DNA from: an uncultured Rivibacter sp.
Lineage (GTDB): Bacteria; Pseudomonadota; Gammaproteobacteria; Burkholderiales; Burkholderiaceae
Direction: 5' to 3'
NCBI GenBank assembly: GCA_946480925.1
Contig: CAMLLU010000079.1
Coordinates: 1-23,787 of the forward strand
DNA: 23,787 bases
The notes under the pieces were generated by a model that made no database searches, was not told the origin of the DNA, and was given only the letters and a program-made list of their open reading frames with translations. Made by a program: the position numbers and the translations under genes. Positions 6,808 to 15,103 of this stretch are shown piece after piece; position 1 is the stretch's first letter, and every line of letters begins with the position of its first letter.

Positions 6808-8819
6808 AGATCCGCACGCAGCTGTTCGCATCGGTCGTCATCGCGCTCGCGCTCGCCGCCACGGTGGGCCTGGGCGTGTGGTTCAGCGCCCGGGAGCAGG
6901 TGGCCGCGGCCGACGAGCAGGAGCGCGCCCAGTCCACCGCAAGAGAGATCGCCGGCTTGCTGATCCTGACGCAGGAGTACGTGCCGCACCTCGGGGAACG
7001 TGCCGCGCAGCAATGGCAGCAGCGCCATGCGGCCCTCACCCGCGAGCTGGCCGCGCCCAGCCCCTACGGCGCCGAGGTGAGCACCGAGCTGCAGCGCCAG
7101 GCCAGCCAGCTGCTGCCGCTGTTCACGCGGCTCACCGAGCTGGCCGTCGCGCCCGAGATACCGCTCACCGACCGGCGCAAGGAGCTGCTGGTGGACCGCC
7201 TGCTCGGCAGCATCCAGTCCATGTCCGACGGCGCTTACCGCTGGTCGCGCGAAGCGGCTGAAGCGCAGCGCGCGGCGGAGCACCGCTTTCACGTTGCGGC
7301 CACCACGGCGATCGCGGTGATGTTGCTGCTGGCGCTGGCACAGGGCGCCTTCATTTCGCGGCGCGTGCTGCAGCCGCTGCGCTCGCTCGCCCGCGCCACC
7401 GAATCCATCGAACGCGGCGACCTTTCGGCGCGCACCGAATGGATGCCGCGGCAGGACGAACTCGGCGACCTGGCGCGCCGCTTCGACGCCATGACACATG
7501 CGCTGCGCCAGCGCACCGAGCAGCTCGAGGCCACCAACGCCTCGCTCGACCGTGAAGCCGCATTGCGGCGCGCCTCCGAGCAGCGCATGCGCACCATCAC
7601 CGACAACCTGCCGGCGCTCATTTCGCAGCTCGACCGCGAGCAGCGCTACGTGTTCGCCAACGCGGCCTTCAAGCAGCTCTTCGGCGTGGAGCCGCAGCAC
7701 ATGATCGGGCAGACCATGCGCCAGTTCGGCGGCGAAGACGTGTACGCCCAGCTCGCACCGCACGTCACCACCGTGCTCGACGGGCTGCGCGCCACGTTCG
7801 AGAGCCATGCCCTCATCGGCGGAAAGCTGCATTACTTCCTGCACAACTACGTGCCGGAGCTGTCGGCCAGGGGCGAGGTGCAGGGCTTCTATGCCGTCTC
7901 GCTCGACATCACCGAAGCCAAGCTGGCGCGCGAACAGATCCAGACCAGCGAGCGCCGGCTGCGCGACATCACCGACAACCTGCCGGTGCTCATCTCCTAC
8001 GTCGACGAAGAGCAGCGCTTCCGTTTCAGCAACGGCACCTTCATCAACTGGCTGGGCGTCGAGCCGACCGAGATGCTGGGCCGGACCATGCTCGAAGTGG
8101 TGGGCCCCGAGCTCTACGAGCAGCGGCGCGAGCTCGTGGAGCGGGCGCTGGCCGGCGAGCGTGTCGAGTTCGAGATGAGCTCCATCGCGCTGGGCCGCAC
8201 GCGCCACCTGCACACCACCTACGTGCCCGACGTGCGCTTCGACGGCACGGTGGCCGGCATCTACACGCTCTCCACCGACATCTCCGACCTCAAGGCGGTG
8301 CAGCAGCAGCTCAGCCAGCTGGCGCGCTTCGACACGCTCACGGGCCTTGCCAACCGCCACCAGCTCAACGAGAAGCTGCCCGAAGTGGTGGCACGCGCGC
8401 GCCGCTCGCGCGAGGCGGTGGCGCTCATGTACCTCGACGTGGACCGCTTCAAGTCCATCAACGACACCTACGGCCACGCCACCGGCGACGCGGTACTGAA
8501 GGAGTTCGCGCGGCGCGTGAAGGGCTGCGTGCGGGCCACCGACACGGTGGCCCGGTTGTCGGGCGACGAGTTCGTGGTGGTGCTCGAAGGCCTGCATGCC
8601 GCGGCCGAGCCGCAGTTCGTGGCGCGCAAGATCATCGCCGCCATCGACCGCCCCTTCGAGCTGGGCAACGGGCTGGTGCTGCAGGTGAGCACCAGCGTGG
8701 GCATCGCCTTCGCGCCCGACGTGCAGCTGCCGCCCGAGGCGCTGCTGGCGCGCGCCGACGCCGCGCTGTACGAGGCCAAGGCGGGCGGGCGCAACACCTT
8801 CCGGCTGGCCACCATCTAG
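6804..8819 (+). CDS. Membrane diguanylate cyclase, HAMP-PAS-PAS-GGDEF
   Basis: 671-residue sensor cyclase expected to make c-di-GMP from two GTP. Order: helix at about 7-28; a helical periplasmic region at about 29-162; helix at about 163-184; HAMP at about 185-240 (RRVLQPLRSLARATESIERG); two PAS domains at about 255-370 and 380-500, each opening with a near-identical R(T/D)ITDNLP.LIS.(L/V)D motif, suggesting duplication; then GGDEF at about 510-671. The signature is SGDEF at 586-590, a variant found in cyclases generally regarded as competent, and an RATD inhibitory site precedes it. The start overlaps the stop of the periplasmic binding protein gene by 4 bp, so translation is probably coupled. 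The periplasmic segment has no obvious own ligand domain, which fits sensing through the partner protein. Confidence 0.93.
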   Translation: MKIRTQLFASVVIALALAATVGLGVWFSAREQVAAADEQERAQSTAREIAGLLILTQEYVPHLGERAAQQWQQRHAALTRELAAPSPYGAEVSTELQRQASQLLPLFTRLTELAVAPEIPLTDRRKELLVDRLLGSIQSMSDGAYRWSREAAEAQRAAEHRFHVAATTAIAVMLLLALAQGAFISRRVLQPLRSLARATESIERGDLSARTEWMPRQDELGDLARRFDAMTHALRQRTEQLEATNASLDREAALRRASEQRMRTITDNLPALISQLDREQRYVFANAAFKQLFGVEPQHMIGQTMRQFGGEDVYAQLAPHVTTVLDGLRATFESHALIGGKLHYFLHNYVPELSARGEVQGFYAVSLDITEAKLAREQIQTSERRLRDITDNLPVLISYVDEEQRFRFSNGTFINWLGVEPTEMLGRTMLEVVGPELYEQRRELVERALAGERVEFEMSSIALGRTRHLHTTYVPDVRFDGTVAGIYTLSTDISDLKAVQQQLSQLARFDTLTGLANRHQLNEKLPEVVARARRSREAVALMYLDVDRFKSINDTYGHATGDAVLKEFARRVKGCVRATDTVARLSGDEFVVVLEGLHAAAEPQFVARKIIAAIDRPFELGNGLVLQVSTSVGIAFAPDVQLPPEALLARADAALYEAKAGGRNTFRLATI

Positions 8820-8926
8820 GGCCCGCGCCAAGCCGGGGCTCGCGGCAGCCGCGCATCGCGGCAACGCCCTGTTGCACTGCGGCTATGGCGAAAGAGGGGA
8901 TCGGCGTACCATCGCCGCAAACTACG

Positions 8927-8950
8927 CTAGGGCCTGTCGACCAGCCCTAG
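8927..8950. promoter_or_regulatory. Perfect 7-bp inverted repeat just upstream of the hybrid kinase start
   Basis: CTAGGGC (8927-8933) and GCCCTAG (8944-8950) are separated by 10 bases. The dyad ends 9 bases before the GTG at 8960, where a ribosome site would normally lie, and no Shine-Dalgarno sequence is visible. It may be an operator or an RNA hairpin limiting translation. Assignment rests only on symmetry and position. Confidence 0.35.
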
Positions 8951-8959
8951 GCCGCCCAC

Positions 8960-10828
8960 GTGAAAGCGCCCGAGGCCCAACCCTTCGAGTCCACCTTCAC
9001 GCTCGACGCAGCGTTGCTGGCCCACCAGAAGGCAGAAAACGCGCGGCGTCTCCACACGGTGCAAGTGCCGGCGGTGCGCGTGATCGGCTTCGCGATCCTC
9101 TGCGTGATTGCAGCCTTGCAGAACGCGCGCAACCCCGCGGTGCTGCCGTCGCCCCAGCTGGCGCTTTTCATATCGGCCAACCTGCTCTATGCGGTGCTCG
9201 CCTGGGCCCTGCTGCGCTGGGGCTACGACCGCATCAAGGCGTTCGACCTCAGCCTGCTGCTGTTCCACGTCGACGTGCTGGTGTGGCTGCCCAGCGTCCA
9301 CTTCCTCGAGCAGGCCAACACCTTCTTCGCGTTCTTCCTGCTGGTGCGCGTGGCCGACCAGGTGGGCTTCGGCTTCAGGCGCGCGCTGTACTTCAACCAC
9401 GTGGTGTGCGGCGCCTATTCGACCTATGCGCTGTGGATGGTGCTGCGGCCGGGTGGCGCGCCCCTCGGCGACCGGCTGGCGACGGCCGCCACGATGTACA
9501 TGCTGGGCGCCTATCTCGCGGTGACCGGGCTGGTGATCGAGCGCCTGCGCGACCGCCTGCGCACCGCCGTGCATGCCGCACGCGACCTGGTGGTGCGGCT
9601 CGAGCACGAAACCCGCACGCTCGAAGCGCAGGCCGTGGAGCTGGACTTCGCGCGCCACCAGGCCGAGCAGGCCAGCCAGGCCAAGTCGCAGTTCCTCGCG
9701 GTGGTGAGCCACGAGATCCGCACGCCGATGAACGGCATCCTCGGCACCACCGAGCTGCTGCTGGGCTCGCCACTCGCACCCGAGCAGCGCCGCTATGCCA
9801 AGGCGGCGCACCGCTCGGCGATGGTGCTGCTGGCGCTGATCGACGACGTGCTGGACCTTTCGCGCATCGAGGCGCGCAAGCTGGTGCTGCACCCCACCAG
9901 TGTGGACCTGCGGGCGCTGGCCACCGAGGCGGTGGAGCTCATGACCGTGGCCGCGCGCGAGAAGCCCATCACGCTGGACTGCAAGCTGCCGCGCGAGCTG
10001 CCGAGCCACGTGGAATGCGACCCCATACGGCTGCGGCAGCTGCTGGTGAACCTGCTGCACAACGCGGTGAAGTTCACCGAGCGCGGCAGCGTGTCGCTGG
10101 ACATCTCGCTGCTGGCCGAGGCGACCGGCAACGTACGCCTGCGCTTTGCCGTCATCGACACCGGCATCGGCATCGCCGCCGACCAGCTCAACCTGGTGTT
10201 CGAGTCGTTCACGCAGGCCGACAACTCCAGCACTCGACGCTACGGCGGCTCGGGGCTGGGGCTCGCCATCGTGAAGCACCTGGTGGAGCTGATGCGCGGC
10301 CAGGTGGGCGTGAGCAGCAAGCCGGGCCAGGGTTCGACGTTCTGGTTCGACCTCACGCTGCCGAAGGCCGCACCGCCCCAGGCCGTGGCCGACAACGGCG
10401 CGGGCAACAGACACCGGCACAACAACATGCTGGCAGCCCACGTGCTGCTGGTGGAAGACGACCCGGTGAACCAGCTCGTGGTCGAGAACATGCTGGTCAA
10501 GCTGGGCTGCACCGTCGAGGTGGCCCACGACGGCGCAGCCGCCTGCGAGGCCGCCACGCGCACGCGCCACGACCTCATCTTGATGGACCTGCACATGCCC
10601 GGCATGGACGGCTACGAGGCCACGCAACGCATTCGTGCGGAAGAGACGATGCGCGGCACCTACACGCCGATCGTGGCGCTCACCGCCGACGCGCTGTCCG
10701 GCGATCGCGAGCGCTGCGTCGAGGTCGGCATGGACGACTTCGTCACCAAGCCCATCAGCACCGCCCTGCTGGCCTCGGTGGTGGAACGCTGGACAGGCCA
10801 CGGCACGCCCCCGCCCACACGGTGGTAG
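8960..10828 (+). CDS. Hybrid sensor histidine kinase, six-helix membrane domain, HisKA-HATPase-REC
   Basis: 622-residue hybrid kinase. The start is taken as GTG at 8960, the first start codon in the open frame; no good ribosome site precedes it. About six helices occupy residues 35-195 with very short loops, so it probably senses something in or at the membrane. A coiled linker leads to the HisKA box [10 protein letters not shown] (His251), the N box [14 protein letters not shown] boxes DTGIGI and GGSGLGLAI, and a C-terminal receiver domain with [17 protein letters not shown] (phospho-acceptor Asp543) and TKPIS (Lys597). There is no PAS and no HPt domain, so an HPt protein elsewhere must complete the phosphorelay. 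It lies 140 bp behind the cyclase on the same strand and may belong to the same signalling group, although the intervening dyad suggests its own control. Confidence 0.92.
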   Translation: MKAPEAQPFESTFTLDAALLAHQKAENARRLHTVQVPAVRVIGFAILCVIAALQNARNPAVLPSPQLALFISANLLYAVLAWALLRWGYDRIKAFDLSLLLFHVDVLVWLPSVHFLEQANTFFAFFLLVRVADQVGFGFRRALYFNHVVCGAYSTYALWMVLRPGGAPLGDRLATAATMYMLGAYLAVTGLVIERLRDRLRTAVHAARDLVVRLEHETRTLEAQAVELDFARHQAEQASQAKSQFLAVVSHEIRTPMNGILGTTELLLGSPLAPEQRRYAKAAHRSAMVLLALIDDVLDLSRIEARKLVLHPTSVDLRALATEAVELMTVAAREKPITLDCKLPRELPSHVECDPIRLRQLLVNLLHNAVKFTERGSVSLDISLLAEATGNVRLRFAVIDTGIGIAADQLNLVFESFTQADNSSTRRYGGSGLGLAIVKHLVELMRGQVGVSSKPGQGSTFWFDLTLPKAAPPQAVADNGAGNRHRHNNMLAAHVLLVEDDPVNQLVVENMLVKLGCTVEVAHDGAAACEAATRTRHDLILMDLHMPGMDGYEATQRIRAEETMRGTYTPIVALTADALSGDRERCVEVGMDDFVTKPISTALLASVVERWTGHGTPPPTRW

Positions 10829-10833
10829 TAAGC

Positions 10834-10880
10834 AGTGACTGGTGACCGGTGACTAGTGACCGGCGAATTCACCAGTCACT
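10834..10880. repeat. GTGACYR heptamer repeats inside an 11-bp inverted repeat
   Basis: AGTGACTGGTG (10834-10844) is mirrored by CACCAGTCACT (10870-10880). Inside the left part, four heptamers follow one another: GTGACTG, GTGACCG, GTGACTA, GTGACCG (10836-10863 approximately). The element starts 6 bases after the kinase stop codon and could fold at the transcript's 3' end. It has no U-tract, so it is not a classical terminator. Confidence 0.7.
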
Positions 10881-10887
10881 ACCTAAC

Positions 10888-11018
10888 AGGCTGTTGAAAT
10901 TCTTCACCGCAGAGGCGCGGAGGACGCAGAGGTTCACAGAGAAAACACAGGCCTTTCCTCTGCGGTTCTCCGCGCCCTCTGCGTCTCTGCGGTGAACGCA
11001 TTGGTTTTTCAACAGCCT
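10888..11018. repeat. Nested palindromic intergenic repeat, copy 1
   Basis: Outer arms AGGCTGTTGAAA (10888-10899) and TTTCAACAGCCT (11007-11018) are perfect 12-bp complements. Inside lies a long imperfect palindrome from TTCACCGCAGAG (10903) to CTCTGCGGTGAA (ending 10996), rich in GCAGAGG/CCTCTGC blocks. The inner part resembles 16003-16093, so it is a dispersed element of the REP/small-MITE kind. It fills the space between the hybrid kinase and the DUF3297 gene and ends one base before the latter's stop codon. Confidence 0.85.
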
Positions 11019-11019
11019 G

Positions 11020-11268
11020 CTAACGGTAGTAAGCCTCGACCTTGCCCTTGAGGGTGATGAGCAACGGCTGGCCGCGGCGGTCCTTGGTCTTGCCGGAGGG
11101 CACCTTCACCCAGCCTTCGCTGATGCAGTACTCCTCGACGTCGAAGCGTTCCTTGCCGTTGAGGCGGATGCCGATCTCGTGTTCGAACACGGCAGCCACG
11201 TGGTGCGGGCTACGCGGGTCGGTGGAGAGGCGGTCTGGTAGCGGCGGAGGGGTAACCGGCTCGGTCAT
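11020..11268 (-). CDS. DUF3297 family protein
   Basis: 82-residue soluble protein. It matches my memory of the DUF3297 family, whose members carry [12 protein letters not shown] near the N-terminus, then a (G)IGIR.NG..R.(D/N)[10 protein letters not shown](V/I)KV core and an L.I.LKG.VE.Y end. All of these are present: [56 protein letters not shown] and [10 protein letters not shown]. The function of the family is unknown. The ATG at 11268 has an AGGAAG ribosome site 8 bases upstream, and the length is normal for the family. It is divergent from the chemoreceptor gene (135 bp between starts), and its 3' end abuts the palindromic repeat. Confidence 0.9.
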   Translation of the reverse strand: MTEPVTPPPLPDRLSTDPRSPHHVAAVFEHEIGIRLNGKERFDVEEYCISEGWVKVPSGKTKDRRGQPLLITLKGKVEAYYR

Positions 11269-11342
11269 GGCAACTGCTTCCTGGCTGAAACGAGGGGGCG
11301 CATTTTCGCGGATTTGTGTTGGGCTGCCCACGGCCCAGGAAC

Positions 11343-11370
11343 TCAAGGCCGCGCACCGGTGTGCCGATAT
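11343..11370 (+). promoter_or_regulatory. Candidate flagellar sigma-28 (FliA) promoter of the chemoreceptor
   Basis: TCAAG (11343-11347) and GCCGATAT (11363-11370) are separated by 15 bases. Known FliA promoters combine a T(A/C)AAG-type -35 box with a GCCGATAA -10 box at about 14 bases; here the -10 box matches 7 of 8 and the spacing is one base long. It lies 33 bases before the ATG of a methyl-accepting chemotaxis protein, a usual member of this regulon. Confidence 0.5.
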
Positions 11371-11403
11371 GACACAGGTTCCCCCTCTCGCTCTCTCATC
11401 ACC

Positions 11404-12963
11404 ATGCTTCGCCAATTCAAGCTTCGCACCCGCCTGCTCGGCGGTTTTTCCGTGCTGCTGCTCATGTGCGGCGCCCTGCTCGCCGTGGCCGGCTTCGGCC
11501 TCTTCGTGGCCCACAAGGGCATCGACGGCATCGTCAACAAGCTGATCCCCGTGAGCAACGTCACGATCTCCGCGCGCACCGGGCTGCTCGACAGCCGCGC
11601 GCAGATGGCCCGCATGGTCGCAGCCATCTTCGACCACGACGAGATCGGCAAGGCGCGCGCCGACTGGGCCGCCGCGCAGAAGGTGCTCGACAAGGCCATG
11701 GACGACTTCGATCGCATGACCGAGCAGCCCAGGCAGAAGGAAGATCTGAAGACCTTCCGCGGCCACGTGGCGGCCTACCGCCAGGCGGTGCAGCCGGTGG
11801 CGACCAAGCTGGCCGAAGACGGCTATGCCGATGCCAAGGAAGCGGCACAGGCCATGCGCGCTGCCGACGGCAGCACCGAGGCCATGCTCACCATGCTGGC
11901 CAGCATCGAGGCCAACCTTTCCAAGGGCAGCCAGGCCGTGTTCGGCCAGGTGCAGGGCATGGTGTCGTTCGCCATCACCGCGTCGATCGCGGGTTTCGTG
12001 GTCTTCGTGGGCCTGAGCCTGCTGCTGGCCTGGCGCCTGGCGCGCTCGATCACGGTGCCGATGGACGAGGCACGTTCGCTGGCCGACAGCATCGCCTGCG
12101 GCGACCTGCGCCACAGCCTGCCGGTGGAAGGCCGCGACGAAGCGGCCGACATGATGCGTTCGCTGGTGGCGATGCGTGCTTCGCTCGCCGGCATCGTGGG
12201 CAACGTGCGCGCCAGCGCCGACAGCATCCAGGTCGCCAGCACCGAAGTGGCCACCGGCAACATGGACCTGTCGAGCCGCACCGAGCAGACGGCCAGCAAC
12301 CTGCAGCAGACCGCCGCGTCGATGGAGCAGCTCACCGGCACGCTGCAGCACAGCGCCGAATCGGCCAGCAGCGCGAACCAGCTCGCTTCTTCTGCGGCGC
12401 AGATCGCGCTGCGCGGCGGCGAGGTGGTGGAGAAGGTGGTCTCGACGATGGACGAGATCAGCCACTCGAGCAAGAAGATCGCCGACATCATCGGCGTGAT
12501 CGACGGCATCGCGTTCCAGACGAACATCCTCGCGTTGAACGCCGCGGTGGAAGCCGCGCGTGCCGGCGAGCAGGGCCGCGGCTTCGCGGTGGTGGCGGGT
12601 GAAGTGCGCTCGCTGGCCCAGCGCTCGTCGGAGGCGGCCAAGGAGATCCGCGGGCTCATCGGCACCAGCGTGGACCGCGTGGAAGCCGGCACCCAGCTCG
12701 TGCGCGACGCCGGCACCACGATGAACGACATCGTGGCCAGCGTGCAGCGCGTGACGGGCATCATCGGCGAGATCACCGCCGCGGCCACGCAGCAGAGCAC
12801 CGGCATCCAGCAGGTGAACGCGGCCGTGGGCCAGCTCGACCAGATGACGCAGCAGAACGCCGCGCTGGTGGAGCAAAGCGCCGCCGCGGCAGACAGCCTG
12901 AAGGACCAGGCCGTGAAGCTGGCGGGCGTGGTGTCGACCTTCAGGCTGGCCGAGGCGGCCTGA
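11404..12963 (+). CDS. Methyl-accepting chemotaxis protein
   Basis: 519-residue chemoreceptor that would signal to the CheA/CheW kinase complex. Layout: helix at about 10-33, a helical four-helix-bundle-type periplasmic sensor at about 34-190 (starting [15 protein letters not shown]), helix at about 192-215, HAMP at about 216-270, and the cytoplasmic signalling rod to the end. The hairpin tip is the highly conserved segment from [20 protein letters not shown] through [20 protein letters not shown] to RSLAQRS. Methylation-type repeats ([20 protein letters not shown]) flank it. The C-terminus ([11 protein letters not shown]) lacks the NWETF-like pentapeptide that binds CheR, so it probably relies on other receptors for adaptation. 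ATG at 11404 gives the usual short cytoplasmic lead. It ends 25 bp from the convergent MBL-fold gene. Ligand not predictable. Confidence 0.95.
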   Translation: MLRQFKLRTRLLGGFSVLLLMCGALLAVAGFGLFVAHKGIDGIVNKLIPVSNVTISARTGLLDSRAQMARMVAAIFDHDEIGKARADWAAAQKVLDKAMDDFDRMTEQPRQKEDLKTFRGHVAAYRQAVQPVATKLAEDGYADAKEAAQAMRAADGSTEAMLTMLASIEANLSKGSQAVFGQVQGMVSFAITASIAGFVVFVGLSLLLAWRLARSITVPMDEARSLADSIACGDLRHSLPVEGRDEAADMMRSLVAMRASLAGIVGNVRASADSIQVASTEVATGNMDLSSRTEQTASNLQQTAASMEQLTGTLQHSAESASSANQLASSAAQIALRGGEVVEKVVSTMDEISHSSKKIADIIGVIDGIAFQTNILALNAAVEAARAGEQGRGFAVVAGEVRSLAQRSSEAAKEIRGLIGTSVDRVEAGTQLVRDAGTTMNDIVASVQRVTGIIGEITAAATQQSTGIQQVNAAVGQLDQMTQQNAALVEQSAAAADSLKDQAVKLAGVVSTFRLAEAA

Positions 12964-12988
12964 GCCGCCCTCGGCCGGCCTCAGTGGC

Positions 12989-13891
12989 TCACCACTTCAT
13001 CTCGCCCTTGTTGACCTTGGCGCCGATGTCCAGCGCGATGCCCAGGCCCGCCTTCGGGTAGGCCGCCTTCATTGCGTTGATCAGCGCGGCCGAGTCCGAC
13101 TGCCGGGCCAGCGCGGTCTCGAAGTGGGCCAGGTAGGCCTGCGTGTAGGCGATCTGGGAAGCGTCCTGCTTCTCGCCGGCCAGCGAGTGGCCGGGGATCA
13201 CCGTCTGCGGCCGCAGCGCGGCCATCTGGCCCAGCTTGCGCATCCACTCGGCACGCTCCTCCACCGTCTGCGTGTCGGCCGTCCACACATGCAGGCCGGC
13301 GAACACGTTCACCCCGCCGGCGATCGCCTTGATCGACGGGATCCACACGTAGCTGCGATGCGGCAGCGCATCGTCCAGGCCGCGGATCTCCAGCACCTGG
13401 TCTTCCAGCGCGATGGTGTTGCCGGCCAGCTTCTCGGGCAGCGGCACGTTCTTCGGCGCGTTGGCGCCCATGCGCGGCCCCCACACCTGCAGCTTGGTGG
13501 CCAGCGTGGCCTGGATCTTCTTCAGCGTGGGCTCGGTGGCCACCACCTTCGCTTCGGGGAAGTACTGCTTGAGCACCTCGGTGCCGAAGTAGAAGTCCGG
13601 GTCGGCCTGGCTGATGTAGATGGTCTTCAGCGTCTTCTTGCTGTCGAGCACCATGGCGGCGATGCGCAATGCGTCGGCCCGCGTGAAGCCGGTGTCGAGC
13701 AGCACCGCATCGGTCTTGCCCGACACGAGCACGGCATTGACGTGGAAGCTGCCACCGTCGGCGTTGTAGACCTGCAGTGCCAGCGGCGCGGCGGCCGGTG
13801 CCTGCGCGGCGGCCGAGCCGGCGGCCACCATGCCCAGGGCCGCGGCAGCCGGGGCAATGAGGCGAAGAAGCTTGGCAGGAAGGGATGTCAT
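12989..13891 (-). CDS. Exported MBL-fold protein with substituted metal-binding motif
   Basis: 300 residues from the ATG at 13891, which has an AGGAG site and begins a signal peptide (LLRLIAPAAAALGMVAAGSAAAQA, cleavage near 30). A further in-frame ATG at 13924 would spoil the signal. The fold is that of metallo-beta-lactamase-type hydrolases: VNAVLVSGKTDAVLLDTGF, then the place of the HxHxDH metal motif, then VIPGHSLAG (His235). The central motif reads SQADPDFYFG (residues 94-103): Gln95, Asp97, Asp99 and Phe100 stand where His, His, Asp and His are expected. Metal binding is therefore either altered or lost. Reaction unknown; periplasmic location inferred. It is divergent from a LysR regulator 127 bp away that probably controls it. 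Confidence 0.88.
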   Translation of the reverse strand: MTSLPAKLLRLIAPAAAALGMVAAGSAAAQAPAAAPLALQVYNADGGSFHVNAVLVSGKTDAVLLDTGFTRADALRIAAMVLDSKKTLKTIYISQADPDFYFGTEVLKQYFPEAKVVATEPTLKKIQATLATKLQVWGPRMGANAPKNVPLPEKLAGNTIALEDQVLEIRGLDDALPHRSYVWIPSIKAIAGGVNVFAGLHVWTADTQTVEERAEWMRKLGQMAALRPQTVIPGHSLAGEKQDASQIAYTQAYLAHFETALARQSDSAALINAMKAAYPKAGLGIALDIGAKVNKGEMKW

Positions 13892-13938
13892 GGCGAGGGC
13901 TCCTGTGTGTGTGGGTTGGAACATCGGGTGAGCGCCAC

Positions 13939-14011
13939 TCTATTGGCTCGATTTGCGCAGATAAACTCCGCGGCAATAGACAGATCGTTGAACAGACCGA
14001 GCAAATCGAGC
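13939..14011. promoter_or_regulatory. Divergent operator region between MBL-fold gene and LysR gene
   Basis: Two perfect inverted repeats are nested side by side in the 127-bp intergenic space: TCTATTG (13939-13945) with CAATAGA (13974-13980), and GCTCGATTTGC (13946-13956) with GCAAATCGAGC (14001-14011). LysR regulators commonly bind such dyads between themselves and a divergent target. Assignment is from symmetry and gene layout only. Confidence 0.45.
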
Positions 14012-14018
14012 GAATCGA

Positions 14019-14984
14019 ATGGACCGACTCACCGCCATGCGCGTGTTCACCGAGGTGGCCGACCGCGGCAGCCTCACGCAGGCCGCCGAGCGGCTGGACA
14101 TGTCGCGCGCCATGGTGAGCCGCTACCTGGCGAGCCTGGAGCAATGGCTCGGGGCGCGGCTGCTGCATCGCACGACGCGGCGCGTGGGCCTCACCGACGC
14201 GGGCGCGGAGGCCCTGCCGCGATGCCGCCAGATGCTCGAGCTGTCGGGCGAGGTGGAGGCCGCCGCGGGCACGCGCCGGCGCCAGCCGGTGGGCAAGCTG
14301 CGCATCGCCAGCAGCGTCTCGCTCGCGCAGTCGCAGCTCACGGCCGCACTGGTGGGCTTCCAGGCCAGGTACCCCCGCGTGGAAATCGAGCTCAACGCGG
14401 CCGACCGCCCGGTCAACCTGGCCGAGGAGCGCATCGACCTCGCCGTGCGCATTACCAACACGCTCGACCCCAACGTCATCGCGCGCAAGCTGGCCGTGTG
14501 CCGTTCGGTGCTGTGCGCCGCGCCGGCCTATGTGCGTCGGCGCGGCCGGCCCGGCAGCCCGCAGGACCTGAAGTCGCACGACTGCATCACGCACGCCTTC
14601 GGCAACCGTGCCGAATACCGCCTGCGGCACAAGGGCCAGACCACCACCGTGGCGGTGTCCGGGCCGATGTTCAGCACCGAGGCCGCCGTGCTGCGGCAGG
14701 CCGCGCTCGAAGGTGCCGGCATCGCGCTGCTGCCCACCTACTACGTGGCCGACGACCTGCGCACCGGCACCTTGCTGCGGCTGCTGCCGGACCATGAACC
14801 GGAGTCGATGGACATCCATGCGATGTACCTGTCGCGCCAGCACCAGCCGCATGCCTTGCGCCTGCTGATCGAGTTCCTGGCCGAGCGGTTCGAGAACGAA
14901 CCGTGGGACCAGGACCTGCAGCGCACCGCGGCACGCTCGCGCCGGCCCGCGAAGGCCTCCACCGCCAAGCGGCGCGACGCCTGA
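14019..14984 (+). CDS. LysR-family transcriptional regulator
   Basis: 321-residue regulator. The N-terminal winged helix-turn-helix is clear: MDRLTAMRVFTEVADRGSLT, QAAERLDMSRAMVSRYLASL, EQWLGARLLHRTTRRVGLTD. This form resembles the CrgA/DmlR branch of the family. Residues about 90-300 are the substrate-binding domain (GKLRIASSVSLAQSQL, ARYPRVEIELNAADRPVNLA, EERIDLAVRI, ALEGAGIALLPTYYV). The C-terminal 25 residues are a basic Arg/Lys/Ala tail outside the family domain. Divergent placement next to the exported MBL-fold gene, with paired dyads between them, suggests that it controls that gene and itself. Inducer unknown. Confidence 0.93.
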   Translation: MDRLTAMRVFTEVADRGSLTQAAERLDMSRAMVSRYLASLEQWLGARLLHRTTRRVGLTDAGAEALPRCRQMLELSGEVEAAAGTRRRQPVGKLRIASSVSLAQSQLTAALVGFQARYPRVEIELNAADRPVNLAEERIDLAVRITNTLDPNVIARKLAVCRSVLCAAPAYVRRRGRPGSPQDLKSHDCITHAFGNRAEYRLRHKGQTTTVAVSGPMFSTEAAVLRQAALEGAGIALLPTYYVADDLRTGTLLRLLPDHEPESMDIHAMYLSRQHQPHALRLLIEFLAERFENEPWDQDLQRTAARSRRPAKASTAKRRDA

Positions 14985-15007
14985 GCCGCCCCATGCAAAG
15001 CCCCTGA

Positions 15008-15024
15008 GCCGGCAGCACGCCGGC
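15008..15024 (+). terminator. Short GC hairpin after the LysR gene
   Basis: GCCGGC (15008-15013) and GCCGGC (15019-15024) pair across a 5-base loop, 24 bases after the LysR stop codon. Only GCTTTG follows, so a rho-independent terminator is doubtful. Confidence 0.25.
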
Positions 15025-15103
15025 GCTTTGCCGACAATCCGCCGCGTCCTTCCACCCACGCGGCACGAGGCCTTCGCTGCCGCACCCGCCCTCCTCTCCC
15101 ACC

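Noticed and set aside
8927..10801. 624-residue minus-strand frame opposite the hybrid kinase
   Set aside because: Same shadow effect: low-complexity His/Gln/Val/Ala composition and no motifs, against a complete HisKA-HATPase-REC protein on the plus strand.
11020..12876. 618-residue minus-strand frame containing DUF3297 at its C-terminus
   Set aside because: Only the last 82 residues, from the ATG at 11268 with its own ribosome site, match a family. The rest is the shadow of the chemoreceptor gene, so this is not a fusion.
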